A stretch of DNA of 64,000 nt. Source: Aralia elata. Taxonomy: Eukaryota > Streptophyta > Magnoliopsida > Apiales > Araliaceae. The stretch's first letter is position 1. Each line of letters opens with the position of its first letter. Below, piece by piece: positions 36,414 to 47,282 of the stretch. Under the pieces are notes generated by a model. It ran no database searches, had not been told where the DNA came from, and saw only the letters and a program-made list of their open reading frames with translations. Location: assembly GCA_034770075.1 (NCBI GenBank), contig CM068386.1, positions 48,082,896 to 48,146,895 of the forward strand, in the 5' to 3' direction. The position numbers and the translations under genes were made by a program.

Positions 36414-36628
36414 ATACGAATTTCTCGTATTTCATCATCCTTAATTCCTCATGAGTTTACCTCGTACTATTTCATAGTACCATCTTTTTATAGCATCATG
36501 CTACAATTATTCAATCATTTAAGATCCTCTGACATTTTACAACTTTAGCAGATCACGTCGTGATCTCATTCTATCATCAACTCTTCTTACGATTCTTTCT
36601 TATCTTATGATCGTCTCATCCTACGATC
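36414..36628. repeat. Series of five short inverted repeats in element 7
   Basis: ATACGA/TCGTAT (36414-36430), GTACTAT/ATAGTAC (36464-36480), TAGCAT/ATGCTA (36491-36503), AGATCACG/CGTGATCT (36550-36566) and GATCGT/ACGATC (36609-36628). The arms differ from one to the next while the layout recurs. Confidence 0.75.
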
Positions 36629-36905
36629 TTCTTTATTCTTCTCTTTAATCACGTTATCTTATGATTAATCAACTTAGGTGTTCCTTGTTCTTTTAGCTCT
36701 TCAGGTTCTTCTTTGAACTTAATCATTTTATCAGAATCTTGTCTCACATGAATTCTCTAAACTCTATTTGAGTTTATCCTTATCATTATATCATTCTCAT
36801 ATTATAGATATCGTCTATTTATTAACAGCATCTTTATTATTGGAGTCAGGTAACTCCTGGTTCTCATCTTTCATAACTCTTCAAGATCCTTCTTTGAATC
36901 TTCTT

Positions 36906-36908
<3 letters not shown>

Positions 36909-36939
<31 letters not shown>
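36909..36939. repeat. TA dinucleotide microsatellite
   Basis: About fifteen TA units in the internal region of element 7. Confidence 0.95.
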
Positions 36940-36941
<2 letters not shown>

Positions 36942-37418
36942 ATTCTTCTTTTAAGAATCTCTAACTTCATTCATATCATCCACTATTTTATTTGAGTTTA
37001 CTTCACGTCATTCGCATCTTCTTCTTGTAACGTTTCTAGGACTTAACTCATCTCATACATCCACCTATACGAAAAGAATCACTTCTTAATCATACGCATC
37101 CATAATTCTATACTTGATACACATCGAGTCTCTAACAGTGTTAAGTACAGCACCTGAGTGGTTTCCCACAAACAACCAACAAACTAGTTCCCATCTCGTC
37201 TACACTGTCTTGCACAACGAGTTAGATCAGTTGCTAGTTTGTATCAACCTCCACTCTCTGAAGGAATTGTTTAGCCGAGATACCATACATCAACCATTAA
37301 AGAATATGATTGCACCATAATTATACTTAACTTATTATTCTTTAAACTCTCTTATCTTCTCCTCTTTTCTCTAAGGTTATAGCCTAAGGTACTCGTACCT
37401 AAGGTTTCTAACCTGTCA

Positions 37419-37430
37419 GCTTTGATACCA
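37419..37430 (-). other. Primer binding site, initiator-Met type (element 7)
   Basis: The minus strand reads TGGTATCAAAGC, two bases from the LTR at 37433. The same variant (A for G) is present in element 3 at 16311-16321. Confidence 0.85.
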
Positions 37431-37432
37431 AC

Positions 37433-39910
37433 TATAACGACCCCAAAACTCATACAATTCAACTCTCAACATTGGTCGTTATCAATACATCCTCATTCTG
37501 ACTTTACAACATTATTCAATGTTAAACTTAATAAAAATGCGGAATAATTCAAACTTTTCTATTATTAATCATTCTCGATCCCAAAATTCTCAACCTTTAC
37601 ATCTGAGTATCTTAGAATCATGTTAATATCATGATTCATCTTGTCGAACTTATTATAAAAATTTACACCTTAATACAAACTTTACAACTTAACGTAAATA
37701 CATTTATCAAAATATTAACATAATTCAGGTAATAAATTTCAACTAAAACATTTAATCTCCATGCATCACTTTGATCCACGTCATTGGATAGCACATAATG
37801 TTACCTTGTATCTTTAACCTGCAAAAGTGGTTATTTGCAAGAATGAGCTCGACAGCTCAGCAAAATCTAACAGTTTTCATGCATCACGTAGCACATAAAC
37901 AACATGCTCAGTTTATACAATCATAAATATTATAATTCTAGTATATCATACATGTTGTACATTAGTTACCAAGTAATAATTGAGTTCCATAACTCAATCA
38001 ACATTCTAACTCAACGAACATAGTCATAAATTGACTTTGTCGTTTCGTACATACAACATATAGAATTCATCATTCTAGCTTTCATAACTCAATCAACATT
38101 CTAGCTTGCTTTTATTTTCGCAAATTCTTTATTTTTATTTAGAAATTTCTTATTCACTCTTCACTTGACATAGTCATTCTATACTTGGACATGCTAGACA
38201 CCATACTTGACATGTATTCTTTCTTATAGGACTTAAACAAACATGCCCCAAAGCTTGATTTAACAAATAAAACTTCTTGGCAACTCTGCAGCACGGCGCG
38301 ACCGCGCTGCATTTAAGCCTGGGAGTGGCGCGGTCGCGCTACTCCCTTTTTAGCTAGAACTGAGTTTTTTTTAACTCTATTCAATGCTTAACATACTAGG
38401 CTCTTTCAACAATTAAACACTTCACATTTGCATAGGACTATTAAGCGATTTAAACCAAGTTAGGCTCATTAAGCTTTATTTACAAAATCGTATAGTTTTC
38501 ATTTGAAAACTTATGCTAAAACTTGCTAAGATAGTTCATTACTTGCTTAGCTATCTTGATCATCATATGAGACACATATTAGAGCCTAGAAGACTCAACC
38601 ATGCATGCTTAAAGGTTCAGCTTTACAAAGAAAGCATCTTGAGATGACTGCAGACCAGCGCGGCCGCGCTGGTATTATGCCTTGGAAGTGGCGCGGCCGT
38701 GCCACTTCAAGTTCAGACACAGACATGCTCTGATTCATCAGAACTCGGATTTAGGCCATTTAGCTTAGTTTTCATAGCTTATAACCCAGATTTCATCTAG
38801 AAATCACTCCTTATACCTCCACACAACAACAACTAATCTCCTTGCTAAATTCCAGCAATTCATCATAATCAATTTACAAATTATTCATATGCATTTACCA
38901 AGAAAAACTTAACAAATTAAATAGTTACCTCTTGATTGATAAATTCAATCGAATTCTTCATTCAATCCTTCTTAAAGCTTTAATCAGATAATGAAGAAAA
39001 TTGGTTCTCCTTGATTCCCTAAGGCTCTTCTCCAATTCCTTCTTCTTCCTTCTTTAATTCTAAAGGTTTCATCGTCTTCTATTTTTCACAGAGAACTCTC
39101 AATTTTCTCTCTTCCTCTCTAAACTCTAAGTCTTCTCAGACTTAACTGATAATATCACGTATATAATAACTGGCTAGCAGTTATACAAACCAAGGGTCTC
39201 AGCAGTTAGGGAAAATCAAAAGTCTAGGTCATGTTTGGCTAAAACCCAATTAATCTCCATTTTAATTTATTTTCATAATATACCTCTTACTATATGATAC
39301 ATTGTCACACTTTAATTTAATTAAACTTATTATATTAATAAATCTAATTAAACTTATTAGCAATTCTAATTAAATCCTTACCCACTAAATTATAATTCAA
39401 TTTAGCCAAACTATAATTTTATTAAATAAAATATTTTATTCAATAAAACATTAATCCTCTAATTTAATTATTTAATTAAATTATAAAATTCTCATCACAT
39501 TAGCGTACTAAAATACGCACCAACACTTTATACACAAATATATTCACATCAATTCACTATTTTAATTAAGTGAATTACTCACATTATTTATAAAACTTAA
39601 TTCATAATAATTTTTATTGTCCACAAGACATAACAATCAAATTATATTATTTCATAATATAATTTTCAACTTACTAATATTCAATAAATATCTTTTTCGT
39701 AGCAATTTCCTTCACTTCATTCAATGGTTTAATTAACTATTAAACCTCGTTTCCCAAATATACGAATATATAATTCTCTTCACATTAAACCACATATTTC
39801 GTAATATGAAACACATATATATACACATACTCAAACTCAAAACGTCTCGTAATAAGAATTTTATTTATTAAATTCTTATTTAATAATTTCTGAAAATCTA
39901 GGATGTCACA
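37433..39910 (-). repeat. Element 7: 5' LTR, with internal deletion
   Basis: The + strand runs TATAACGACCCC..GGATGTCACA, 2478 bp, very similar by eye to the left LTR. About 330 bp are missing at 38065-38096 and replaced by some 32 bases, part of which copy 37985-38008. GC palindromes: GGCGCG(A)CCGCGC near 38295, GCGCGGTCGCGC near 38329, a perfect 18-bp CCAGCGCGGCCGCGCTGG at 38655-38672, and a mutated one at 38686-38706. Confidence 0.9.
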
Positions 39911-39915
39911 TCTAC

Positions 39916-41445
39916 CGTCTTGAACTCCCTTAGCTTCCTCTTCCTTGCTAAAATATCCTTCATGAATTTAGCGTAGCTAGGCATTTGTTCTAGAGCATCT
40001 GCGAATGAAATATTGATTTGCAGCTTTTTAAACACGCCTAAAAACTTTGAAAACTGTCTATCTAACTTATGCTTTTGAAATCTTTGTGGAAACGGTACAT
40101 GTGGGATGACTGGATTCTACTTTTCAATAACTTTTTCCTCAAACTTGCTTTCTGAATTTCCCTCTTCTTTTTCACCATCCTTAGCAATACTTGTTTTCTT
40201 ATGCTCATCAGAATCTGTAGCCAACTCCTTTCCACTTCTGAGTGTAACTACCTTGCACTGTTCATTGCCATCTTTTCTTGGATTCTTCTCCGTATCACTC
40301 GGTAGAGAACCTTGAGGTCGAGTGTTTAGAGCACTTAGTATCTGCCCAATCTGATTTTTAAGATTCCTTATTACAACTGATTGATTCTTTGGTGTCGCTT
40401 CAAACTAATTCGTCAATCTTGCTAACAATTCCTCCATTTGTGACAGCTTATCAGGTTGTTGGGGTTGTTGTTGTGGCTGAAATCCAGGTGGGTATGTATG
40501 CCTTGGAGCTTGAGCTTGAGGCTGTGACTGATTATTGCTCCAAGAAAAGTTCGGGTGGTTCCTCCATCCTAGATTGTAGTTATTCGCATTACTACCTTGT
40601 TGTCAATTGAAGTTGGACACAAACTAAACTGATTCTGAGCTTATTGTACATTAATCACTTGAGTGGTTACCCGTGCATATCTCACAAACTGTTTCCATTC
40701 TCTGAACATTTTGTACCCCAAACGCATCTATCTTCTTTGTAAGAGCAGAAATTTGAGCTGTCACTTAAGCTGATAAAGTTGTCATCGCATCTACTTCATA
40801 AACCCTGACTGGCTTTGGTTGAGTCATTCTTGTAGTTGGCCACTAATAATTATCAGCTACCATTGTCTCCAGTAGCTGATATGCCTCATCACAGTTCTTG
40901 GCCATAATAGCTCCACCTGCTGCAGCATCTATACTTGTCCTCACTGTATTACACAATCTGTGATAAAAAAAAGTCTGCACTTGAAGCCATTTAGGAATCC
41001 CATGGTGTAGGCATCTTCTCAACAAGTCCTTAAACCTTTCCCAAGCTTCATATAATAATTTTGAGTCATGCTGAATGAAAGAGGTGATATCATTCTGCAT
41101 CATTACTGTCTTTGCAGGCGGGAAAAACTTAGCAAGAAATTTTTGGGCTAGATCATTCCACGTAGTAATTGAGCCTGGCGGTAGTGAATGGAGCCAACTC
41201 TTAGCTTGATCTCTAAGGGTGAAGAGAAATAATTTGAGTCTTATAACATCCTTCGTCACTCCATGGTACTTGAACGTATCACAAATTTCTAGGAAACTAA
41301 CCAAGTGATAGTTCGGATCATCATTCGACAACCCTTCAAATTGCACAGAGTTTTGAATCATCTGAATTGTCCCCGATTTTATCTCAAAGTTGGTAGCAGT
41401 AATGGCGGGTCTCGTGATACTAGACTAAATTTCAGTAATTTGCGG
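39916..41445 (-). pseudogene. Element 4: Athila-like gag, broken
   Basis: This is the capsid polyprotein. The 172-codon open part (40843-41361) reads 'FEGLSNDDPNYHLVSFLEICDTFKYHGV', 'LRDQAKSWLHSLPPGSITTWNDLAQKFLAKFFPP' and 'YEAWERFKDLLRRCLHHGIP', the core retrotransposon gag domain. Upstream, RPAI-type residues continue to about 41445 with a stop. Downstream (to 39916) come a Cys-His remnant near 40650-40700, a Gln/Pro-rich stretch near 40460-40500, and 'SGKELATDSDEHKK' and 'FPQRFQKHKLDRQFSKFLGVFKKLQINI' phrases typical of the gag-protease link, with stops. It ends at the element 7 TSD. Confidence 0.88.
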
Positions 41446-41703
41446 TATTGCATAATCCCGCAATGACTTTTGCTCCTCTTCAGCAATTTTATCTTGTTTC
41501 TGTAGTGCCTCTCGCATTTCTTTAACCCACTTACGCAACCTCTAAAATCATTTTTCAAAGTTGTTCTCATAAGGCAACAACTCTAGCTTCTTCGATCGAG
41601 TTTGCATACACAAGACAAGAACACCTGAGAAGAACAAAAAAGAAAAGTTTAAATTAAGATTAACATTATCAAAATTAATAACGACAAAATATTAAAATAA
41701 TTT

Positions 41704-41720
41704 CCCCTGCAACGGCGCCA
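41704..41720 (-). other. Primer binding site, tRNA-Asp type (element 4)
   Basis: The + strand CCCCTGCAACGGCGCCA matches the plant tRNA-Asp 3' end with one mismatch. It is six bases from the LTR at 41727. Confidence 0.9.
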
Positions 41721-41726
41721 AAAACT

Positions 41727-43023
41727 TGTTGCCTAATTTCTTAATAGCACTCAACACGCAAGTATACGCGTTCGTTTGTAGTATTTAGCAAGCAAAGATA
41801 TCGTTCCCACGAGGAAATAAATTAATATTTATCAATTACCAATTTCAATTCAATGAATCATATTTTAAACTACGAAATTTTTGTTTGTAATATCAAAATT
41901 AAAATTAACAAAATTAATTACTAAAATAACAGCTCATAAGAGTAAATGCTTAATAGGTTAAGATTACAACTTCCATTGGTATTTTATTTAAATCAATTTA
42001 CTTCCTATTTAATTTAAGTAATTAGCATAAATCATTAACCAAGAATTATTTACAGTATTCACGCACTTCTTCCGAAAGTCACGTAAACAAATCCTCCCAA
42101 ATCCGATCTCTAAGGAACAGAATTATAAGGAACACAATTAACTCACTATATTCCTATGTGAATCAACTGAATTAGGGTTTTTAGGCACAAATTCTTCTAA
42201 TGGTTACAAAAGACACGTAGGTATATTCCTATCCTACATGCTAATCATATTAACCGTATTCAGATTATATGAACAAATGTTATCATATCCAAATTTAAAT
42301 CTATACTCCATTTTCTAATTTTATATAGATTATCACAATAATTATTGGCCAAACAATTAATCAATTGGCGCAAGATACAATAAACGATTCAATGATAACT
42401 AACTTGCATTGATTAGAAAACATCAATTTAAACTACATACCAAGTTTCGTTGCAACCTTAATTGAAAATTTGTTCATAGCAAGAAAGGAAAAAATCATCC
42501 AAATCATAAACTTAAACATCCCAGATAATTACAAAAATTAAAGATTAGAGAAAGGAATAGAAGAAACTGTGGGTTTGCTCCTAATCTTCTTCTTGATCTT
42601 CAGTCATTGCAATCTTCTTTCGTGTTCTCCTTTTTGTCTCTACAATCTCTTGTTACTTCCTTTTCTGAAGTCCTCTCCCTCTTGTATTAGTCAAACCCTC
42701 ATTTAGATTCCGAATTGGCTTCAATTTCCATCCCAGCCGCAAAATTTTCCAACTCTAGCCGAGCTAGAGCGCCTAGGCGCTCAACCTAGCACTATTCCAA
42801 GCGCCTATGCACTTGACTGAGACCCCAGATTTACAAAAATTCCATTAGCTCTTTTTTAATTCTTTTTAATTCTTTTCTTCACCAAAACAACTTTTATGCC
42901 CCTCCAGCTCCATCCTGCAAGAAATAAACACAAAAAACAAATAAAATGATCCTAAAAACACTTAAAGATAGCAAATATTAAGCTCATCAATACCTGATTA
43001 GTAAGTATGAAACCCACTCATCA
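41727..43023 (-). repeat. Element 4: 5' LTR
   Basis: TGTTGCC..CTCATCA, 1297 bp. It retains AGCGCCTAGGCGCT at 42768-42781; the second palindrome is mutated here (GCGCCTATGCACTT, 42800-42813). Confidence 0.93.
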
Positions 43024-44175
43024 TAATATCATGCAATGCAGTTATTAAATCATTAATATCTATATTAGGAGAGTTGAAGTTAAATACCTCACTGATGTTA
43101 ATTTCTTGATAATCAATGGTGTTGTCATTGTCTGCTTCTATGGCCATCAGACACAAGTTAGCCACATGAGGTCCTTCATTTTCACTTGACTCAGAGGTCG
43201 AATCATTCTCTGAGTTACTCCACGATCCTTCAACTACAAGTCATTTATCTTTCTTTTGGAACTTCTTGTAGCCTTTGAATTCTTTCTTTGGAGCTGACTT
43301 CTTCTTGTCCTTCAGCTCTTCTCGCAGGGTCTTGGTGCACTCTGCGATGTAATAACCTGGATTTTGTAGTTGTAGCACAGGTCCTTAACTTGATCTCGAA
43401 TGTTGCTGCTTTTGTTGTTGTTGTTGTACCTTATTGGCCTACTGTTTCTACCTTTTCGCATGAACTTTCTCAATCTTCTGGGTAGTAGTGCAATATCTTC
43501 ATCATCATCAGAATATGCTACAACTGGGGCTTTGGAGGTTACCTCTAACACTTTGAGCGTAACTCCTATTTCCTTCTTCTTGCCTTCTGAGATTGTCGCT
43601 ACCCACTGATTTAGCTCCAGCTCGTAAGTAAAGAGATTACCACAGAGCTTCTGCACTGTCATCTCGTGCAGATTCTTTGACTCTCGAATAGCACTAGTTT
43701 TGGCATCCCACTTGCTAAGCAGTGCCCTCATAAACTTAATGTTAAGGTCCTTATTTGGGTAGACCTTCCCAAAAGCTCTTAGGGAGTTAAGCGGCACATT
43801 AAACCTCTCATAAGTAGTTGTTTTGTTCTCTCCAGGAAAGTGAGGGAACATCTTATACTGCTGGGTTAGCAGGGACTGCTTATTCTCCCTGACTTCTTTA
43901 ATACCTTTATGTATAACCAGTAAGGCTTCCTAGACTTCCTTGGTTGTTTTGCAGTTGACGACATTTTCAAATAGCTCGTCTTCTAGAGTCATGAACAGGA
44001 TGTTCTTGGCCCTCTTATCTAACTGCACTAACTTCTTTTCCATATCTGTCCACTCTACTCTCTGCTTGACTGCCACCTTGTTTGGATCCTCTGTTGTTGG
44101 AGCAAGCTTTGTTGGGACGGAAGGGTCGTTGATCACTGCATCATATAAATCTTCATCGATAGCATCCATGTACAC
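43024..44175 (-). pseudogene. SIRE-like copia gag 5' part, broken
   Basis: The minus-strand gag begins near 44175 ('YMDAIDEDLYDAVINDPSVP'); the first codon of this reading is GTG and the nearest Met is two codons on. A stop at 43930-43932 precedes a second open part (43312-43851): 'NSLRAFGKVYPNKDLNIKFMRALLSKWDAKTSAI' and a nucleocapsid start, 'DLCYNYK', then a stop. Further left come 'ELKDKKKSAPKKEFKK' and an acidic region (43080-43230). It ends at the TSD copy TAATA (43024-43028) and continues at 23055. Confidence 0.87.
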
Positions 44176-44311
44176 CTATATATGAACTTTCTAATTAGAA
44201 AATTTATCCTTATTACAAAAGCATGGCTTGTTTCCACCACCAAGCTCAGAACTGATTTTATTTTGTGTCATTGATCTACTCAAGCGATTTAATCTTAGTT
44301 CAGGAGAACCT

Positions 44312-44323
44312 ACTCTGATACCA
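44312..44323 (-). other. Primer binding site, initiator-Met type (SIRE-like)
   Basis: The minus strand reads TGGTATCAGAGT just inside the LTR end at 44326, one mismatch from the usual TGGTATCAGAGC. Confidence 0.85.
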
Positions 44324-44325
44324 TT

Positions 44326-45721
44326 TGTTGTTTCCTAGAGGCACTAAGAGATCTATAAGGGCGGTTGAATAAATTCTTTAAAACTTTTTCTTTTTAAGGA
44401 AGTATTACCATATAATAAATTAAATAAATTTAATTATGCACAGTGGAATATTAGTTTAAAAAAACTCTTCAAGATTTAATGAAAAACTTAGCTCTGAATT
44501 TAGTTTACTTGTTGAATTAAGTCATAGACAGATATTGAAAGTAAATGACACAAGAGATTTTAAGTGGTTCAGATCACAAATAACTCATAGTCCACTCTTC
44601 TATTCTACAAGTAGGAAATCCACTAAGGATGCAGGGTGATCACTGAGATCAGATCACTAAGATCTATTATAATGATGAATCACTAAGATTCCTTCAAGAC
44701 ACTTAGACTTTGCATATGTCACTAAGACAAAGGTCACTTAGACCAGTTCACTAAGAACTCTTCAAGTCACTTAGACTTGGTAACAATGGGTCACTAAGAC
44801 CAGCGAATCACAAGAGATGAGGTGATTTCTGAGGTTCTACTAAGTTGCATTAAGCTCAGCTTCTGAAGGACTTAGTAGTAGAACAAGTTGTTCTCTTTTC
44901 GTAGAGTGGAGTGTTATTGAAGTTTGGGCAACAATTCAGCTTGATGTTCGTGATTCGTGTAGTTTGATTGAATCTTTGCTCCCTTTTAGAGAAGACCTCG
45001 AGAGTTTCCCGTTAGACAGTTATCATTGCTCATTTAATGCTCAGATCCTAGAAGATCTCTGATTATTGACTTTTAAAGGATGTGTCAGCTTACTTTCGGC
45101 ACTGATAAATCATATCTGACTACTGCAGTACCAACCATGTGGGTGATGTCACATCACCAAACTAGCTGTTAGACATAACTCGATCTGATCTTCATTTTAA
45201 ACTTAGGATGATCAGCAACCATCTCAAAATCTTCATTCCATAAGTTTTCTTAATGTCAGTCTAATGTCAGACCTGACATATTCTACAACTTTAATTGATC
45301 GTAGAGTTTCATAGAGATCGTAGACTTTTTTACTTGGCTGACTCTACAATTTGCACTCTACGATCTACTCTATGATCTGCTTGCTCTACAATCTTCATTC
45401 TGCCTTACAATCTCTGAGCAGACTCTGCGATTTGCATTTTTCTTATGATCTTAGAGCTAACTCTGTGATTTGCGCTTTGCCTTACAATCTTAGAGCAGAC
45501 TCTACAATTTTTTACAGACTCTGCGATCTTGATTTAGCTTTACGATTTCTTGGAAAACTCTGCAATCTTGAACTAAATGCTCTACGATAACTTGTCTGAC
45601 TCTACGATCTTCAATAAACTTTATAATTTCTAAGAGCAGCTTTACGATCATTCAATCAACAATACGATCGATTCAGTCCTATCATCTATACATTTGTTCA
45701 ACTCAATACATCAACCTAACA
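44326..45721 (-). repeat. SIRE-like copia 5' LTR
   Basis: The inner end, TGTTGTTTCCTAG, follows the primer site. The outer end is placed at CCTAACA (45721), which gives a canonical TGTTAGG..CAACA LTR of 1396 bp on the minus strand. The partner LTR is outside the window, so the outer end is unverified. The outer third holds a degenerate CTCTACGATCT array (45295-45675). Confidence 0.75.
45295..45675. repeat. Degenerate CTCTACGATCT array in SIRE-like LTR
   Basis: About 19 imperfect copies of YTCTACGATCTT or its complement occur, usually 18-25 bp apart. Examples are GATCGTAGAG near 45298, TCTACGATCTAC near 45358, TCTGCGATCTTG near 45521 and TCTACGATCTTC near 45601. On the minus strand this is the first third of the LTR, the U3 side. 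The + strand frame at 45351-45590 is a by-product. Confidence 0.75.
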
Positions 45722-46104
45722 AGCTTGATTTCTAATCTAAGTCCTTGTACATCAATCTCATATTTAAGGACTTTATAAAAGCTACTGGTACAAATATACA
45801 TTATCTCATCATCATCAAATCAAAATATGCAATCTATATAAATATATGATAAAAATAATAAGACAAAACTTCCTTTTTTTGGTTTTTTTCCTATAATTTA
45901 GTTTCTTCCTAGAATTTGACTAGAACCAAAAATTTATTTATGATCTTGAAAAACTTTAGAGCAACTTATTCTTCTATAACAATTCCATTTCTACATGAGT
46001 CCTTTAGTTAATTAGTCATACAAATCATATCTAGGAATTTACTGTTATAAGACCAACTACAATTCATAATTAGAAATATAAAAAGGAGGAAAATGGCATC
46101 ATTA
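45722..46104. other. Unassigned AT-rich spacer
   Basis: Lies between the SIRE-like 5' LTR and the next LTR. No frame, repeat or RNA gene is recognised. It could be host DNA or part of an older element. Confidence 0.5.
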
Positions 46105-46413
46105 TGTAACACGTGGCAACATCCTATTAGTTCCAGTTAGTGGCCTAACCAACTCTTATAATTGAGCGGGAAATACAGTTTAAGTTTTGAATTAGTTTTG
46201 GGAGGGAAAATTAGGTATTCTGTTGATATAAAAAGGGAAGAGAGAGAGAGGAGAGGGAATTATCTGAATTGTAACCTGTTTTTCTTTGTATTACCTAAAT
46301 CTTGTGCCTTCCTTATTCAAACAATCTAAATCTTCTATATGTTTGGTTCTTTTTCTCTATTCTGTTTTTCTATTTTTATTACCAAATTCAATTTTATTAT
46401 TGTTCATCATAAC
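46105..46413 (+). repeat. Element 8: short 5' LTR
   Basis: The proposed bounds are TGTAACACG..CATAACA (309 bp), ending just before a primer site. It contains a TATA-like GATATAAAAA at 46225-46234, followed by a GA-rich stretch, as expected of a promoter and leader. The outer bound is a guess from the TG start; no second copy is in the window. Confidence 0.6.
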
Positions 46414-46416
46414 ATC

Positions 46417-46429
46417 TGGTATCAAATCC
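46417..46429 (+). other. Primer binding site, Met type (element 8)
   Basis: TGGTATCAAATCC lies three bases after the LTR end. It supports the LTR boundary and the + orientation. Confidence 0.75.
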
Positions 46430-46457
46430 ATCTATCCTCAACCACAAACTTTCGTTC

Positions 46458-47282
46458 ATGGTGGTTAGAACTCATTCAAACGAAGCATTGGAAGAAGGTT
46501 TACGCAACACAGACTCAAGGGTACAAGAATTGATGAATAGTAATCATCAATTGCAGAAATATAATGAGGAAATGGGAGATAAGTTTGGCCATTTACAAAG
46601 CACAATAGAATTAATGGTCGCTGCATTCAAGAGGAATCTTAAAGGAAGAGGTGTGGCTTCTTCGGAGATTCTAGTTAAACCTTTGGTGGATCTCTCAAAG
46701 TAATGTTCCACATTGGGAGCATAACCCTGTTATGGGTAATGGTGGAGGTAATAATTCTTAAAGAAACCCTAGATTTGATTTTTGTATGTTTAATAGGTTG
46801 GAATTAAGAACTGGGCAAAGAAATATGATTATTTTTTTTTCAATTTTATCCCATGATTAATGCTCAGAAATTAAGAAGTGTAGCTTTACATTTGGAGGGG
46901 GAAGCAGGAACTTAGTTTTAACCTACTTTAAGTCTAAAGCAGGAACTTAGTTTTAACCTACTTTATTGAAAATGTGGAGATTAGGTTTGGGGAAACCTCA
47001 TATAATAATGTGTTGGCTGAATTTAATAGGTTGCAACAGACCTTAACTGTTTCTCATTATCAAAAAAAAAATTGAGTACTTAAGATCTTTGGTAAAAGCT
47101 GATAACCCTGGATTAGATGAAGCATATTTCATTAAATGTTTTATTGGGGGATTGCAAGAGGAAACAGAGGGATTTGTGAAGTTGTTATAACCCTAGAAAA
47201 TATTAGATGCTATTACAGCAGCTAGGTTACAAGAAAGCATTGTGGATGTTATTCATAATAGCGTTAAATCTAATGTAGCTTT
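46458..47282 (+). pseudogene. Element 8: gypsy-type gag, broken and truncated
   Basis: It opens 'MVVRTHSNEALEEGLRNTDSRVQELMNSNHQLQKYNEEMG' (46458-46703), a coiled-coil gag start of the kind seen in small chromoviruses. Beyond a frame break the DNA still encodes gag phrases: 'YDNVLAEFNRLQQTL' near 47000, 'SLVKADNPGLDEAYFIKCFIGGLQEETEGFVKLL' near 47085-47185, and 'ITAARLQESIVD'. A 28-bp duplication lies at 46903-46965. The gene stops at 47282, where the element 5 LTR begins; the remainder would lie to the right of the window. Confidence 0.75.
46903..46965. repeat. 28-bp direct duplication inside element 8 gag
   Basis: The same 28 bases, starting AGCAGGAACTTAG, occur at 46903-46930 and 46938-46965, separated by seven bases. 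They interrupt the gag frame. Confidence 0.95.

Larger units (their letters stand above)
34330..37418. other. Element 7: internal region without genes
   Basis: Long AT-rich sequence without any frame that resembles gag or pol. It holds tandem repeats (36147-36350), a run of short inverted repeats (36414-36628) and a TA run (36909-36939). Frames at 35690-35884, 36768-36995 and 37114-37320 are short and have no family resemblance I can name. Confidence 0.75.
31547..39910 (-). mobile_element. Element 7: LARD-type non-autonomous LTR element
   Basis: Two long LTRs (31547-34310 and 37433-39910) flank 3.1 kb with no recognisable gag or pol. The minus-strand order is 5' LTR, primer site (37419-37430), internal, PPT (34311-34329), 3' LTR. 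TSD is GCTAC (31542-31546) and TCTAC (39911-39915), one mismatch, in the gag-protease junction of element 4. LTR ends and PPT resemble those of the Tekay-like elements here, so a chromovirus may have supplied enzymes in trans; that is inference. Confidence 0.9.
23056..43023 (-). mobile_element. Element 4: complete Athila-like element with nested LARD
   Basis: It has LTRs of near-equal length at both ends (1298 and 1297 bp), a tRNA-Asp primer site (41704-41720), gag, pol, an env-position ORF and a PPT (24354-24372). A perfect 5-bp TSD, TAATA, is at 23051-23055 and 43024-43028. It lies in SIRE-like gag. Removing the nested element 7 (31547-39910) leaves about 11.6 kb, a normal size for the group. 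The coding regions carry stops. Athila membership is inferred from gag/pol phrases, the primer site and the post-integrase ORF. Confidence 0.93.

Noticed and set aside
45351..45590. 79-codon + strand ORF with repeated peptide pattern
   Set aside because: The pattern is the translated CTCTACGATCT array of the LTR and runs against the direction of the element.
45722..46104. Host gene between the two nests
   Set aside because: No frame, splice pattern or protein similarity visible; AT-rich and short.
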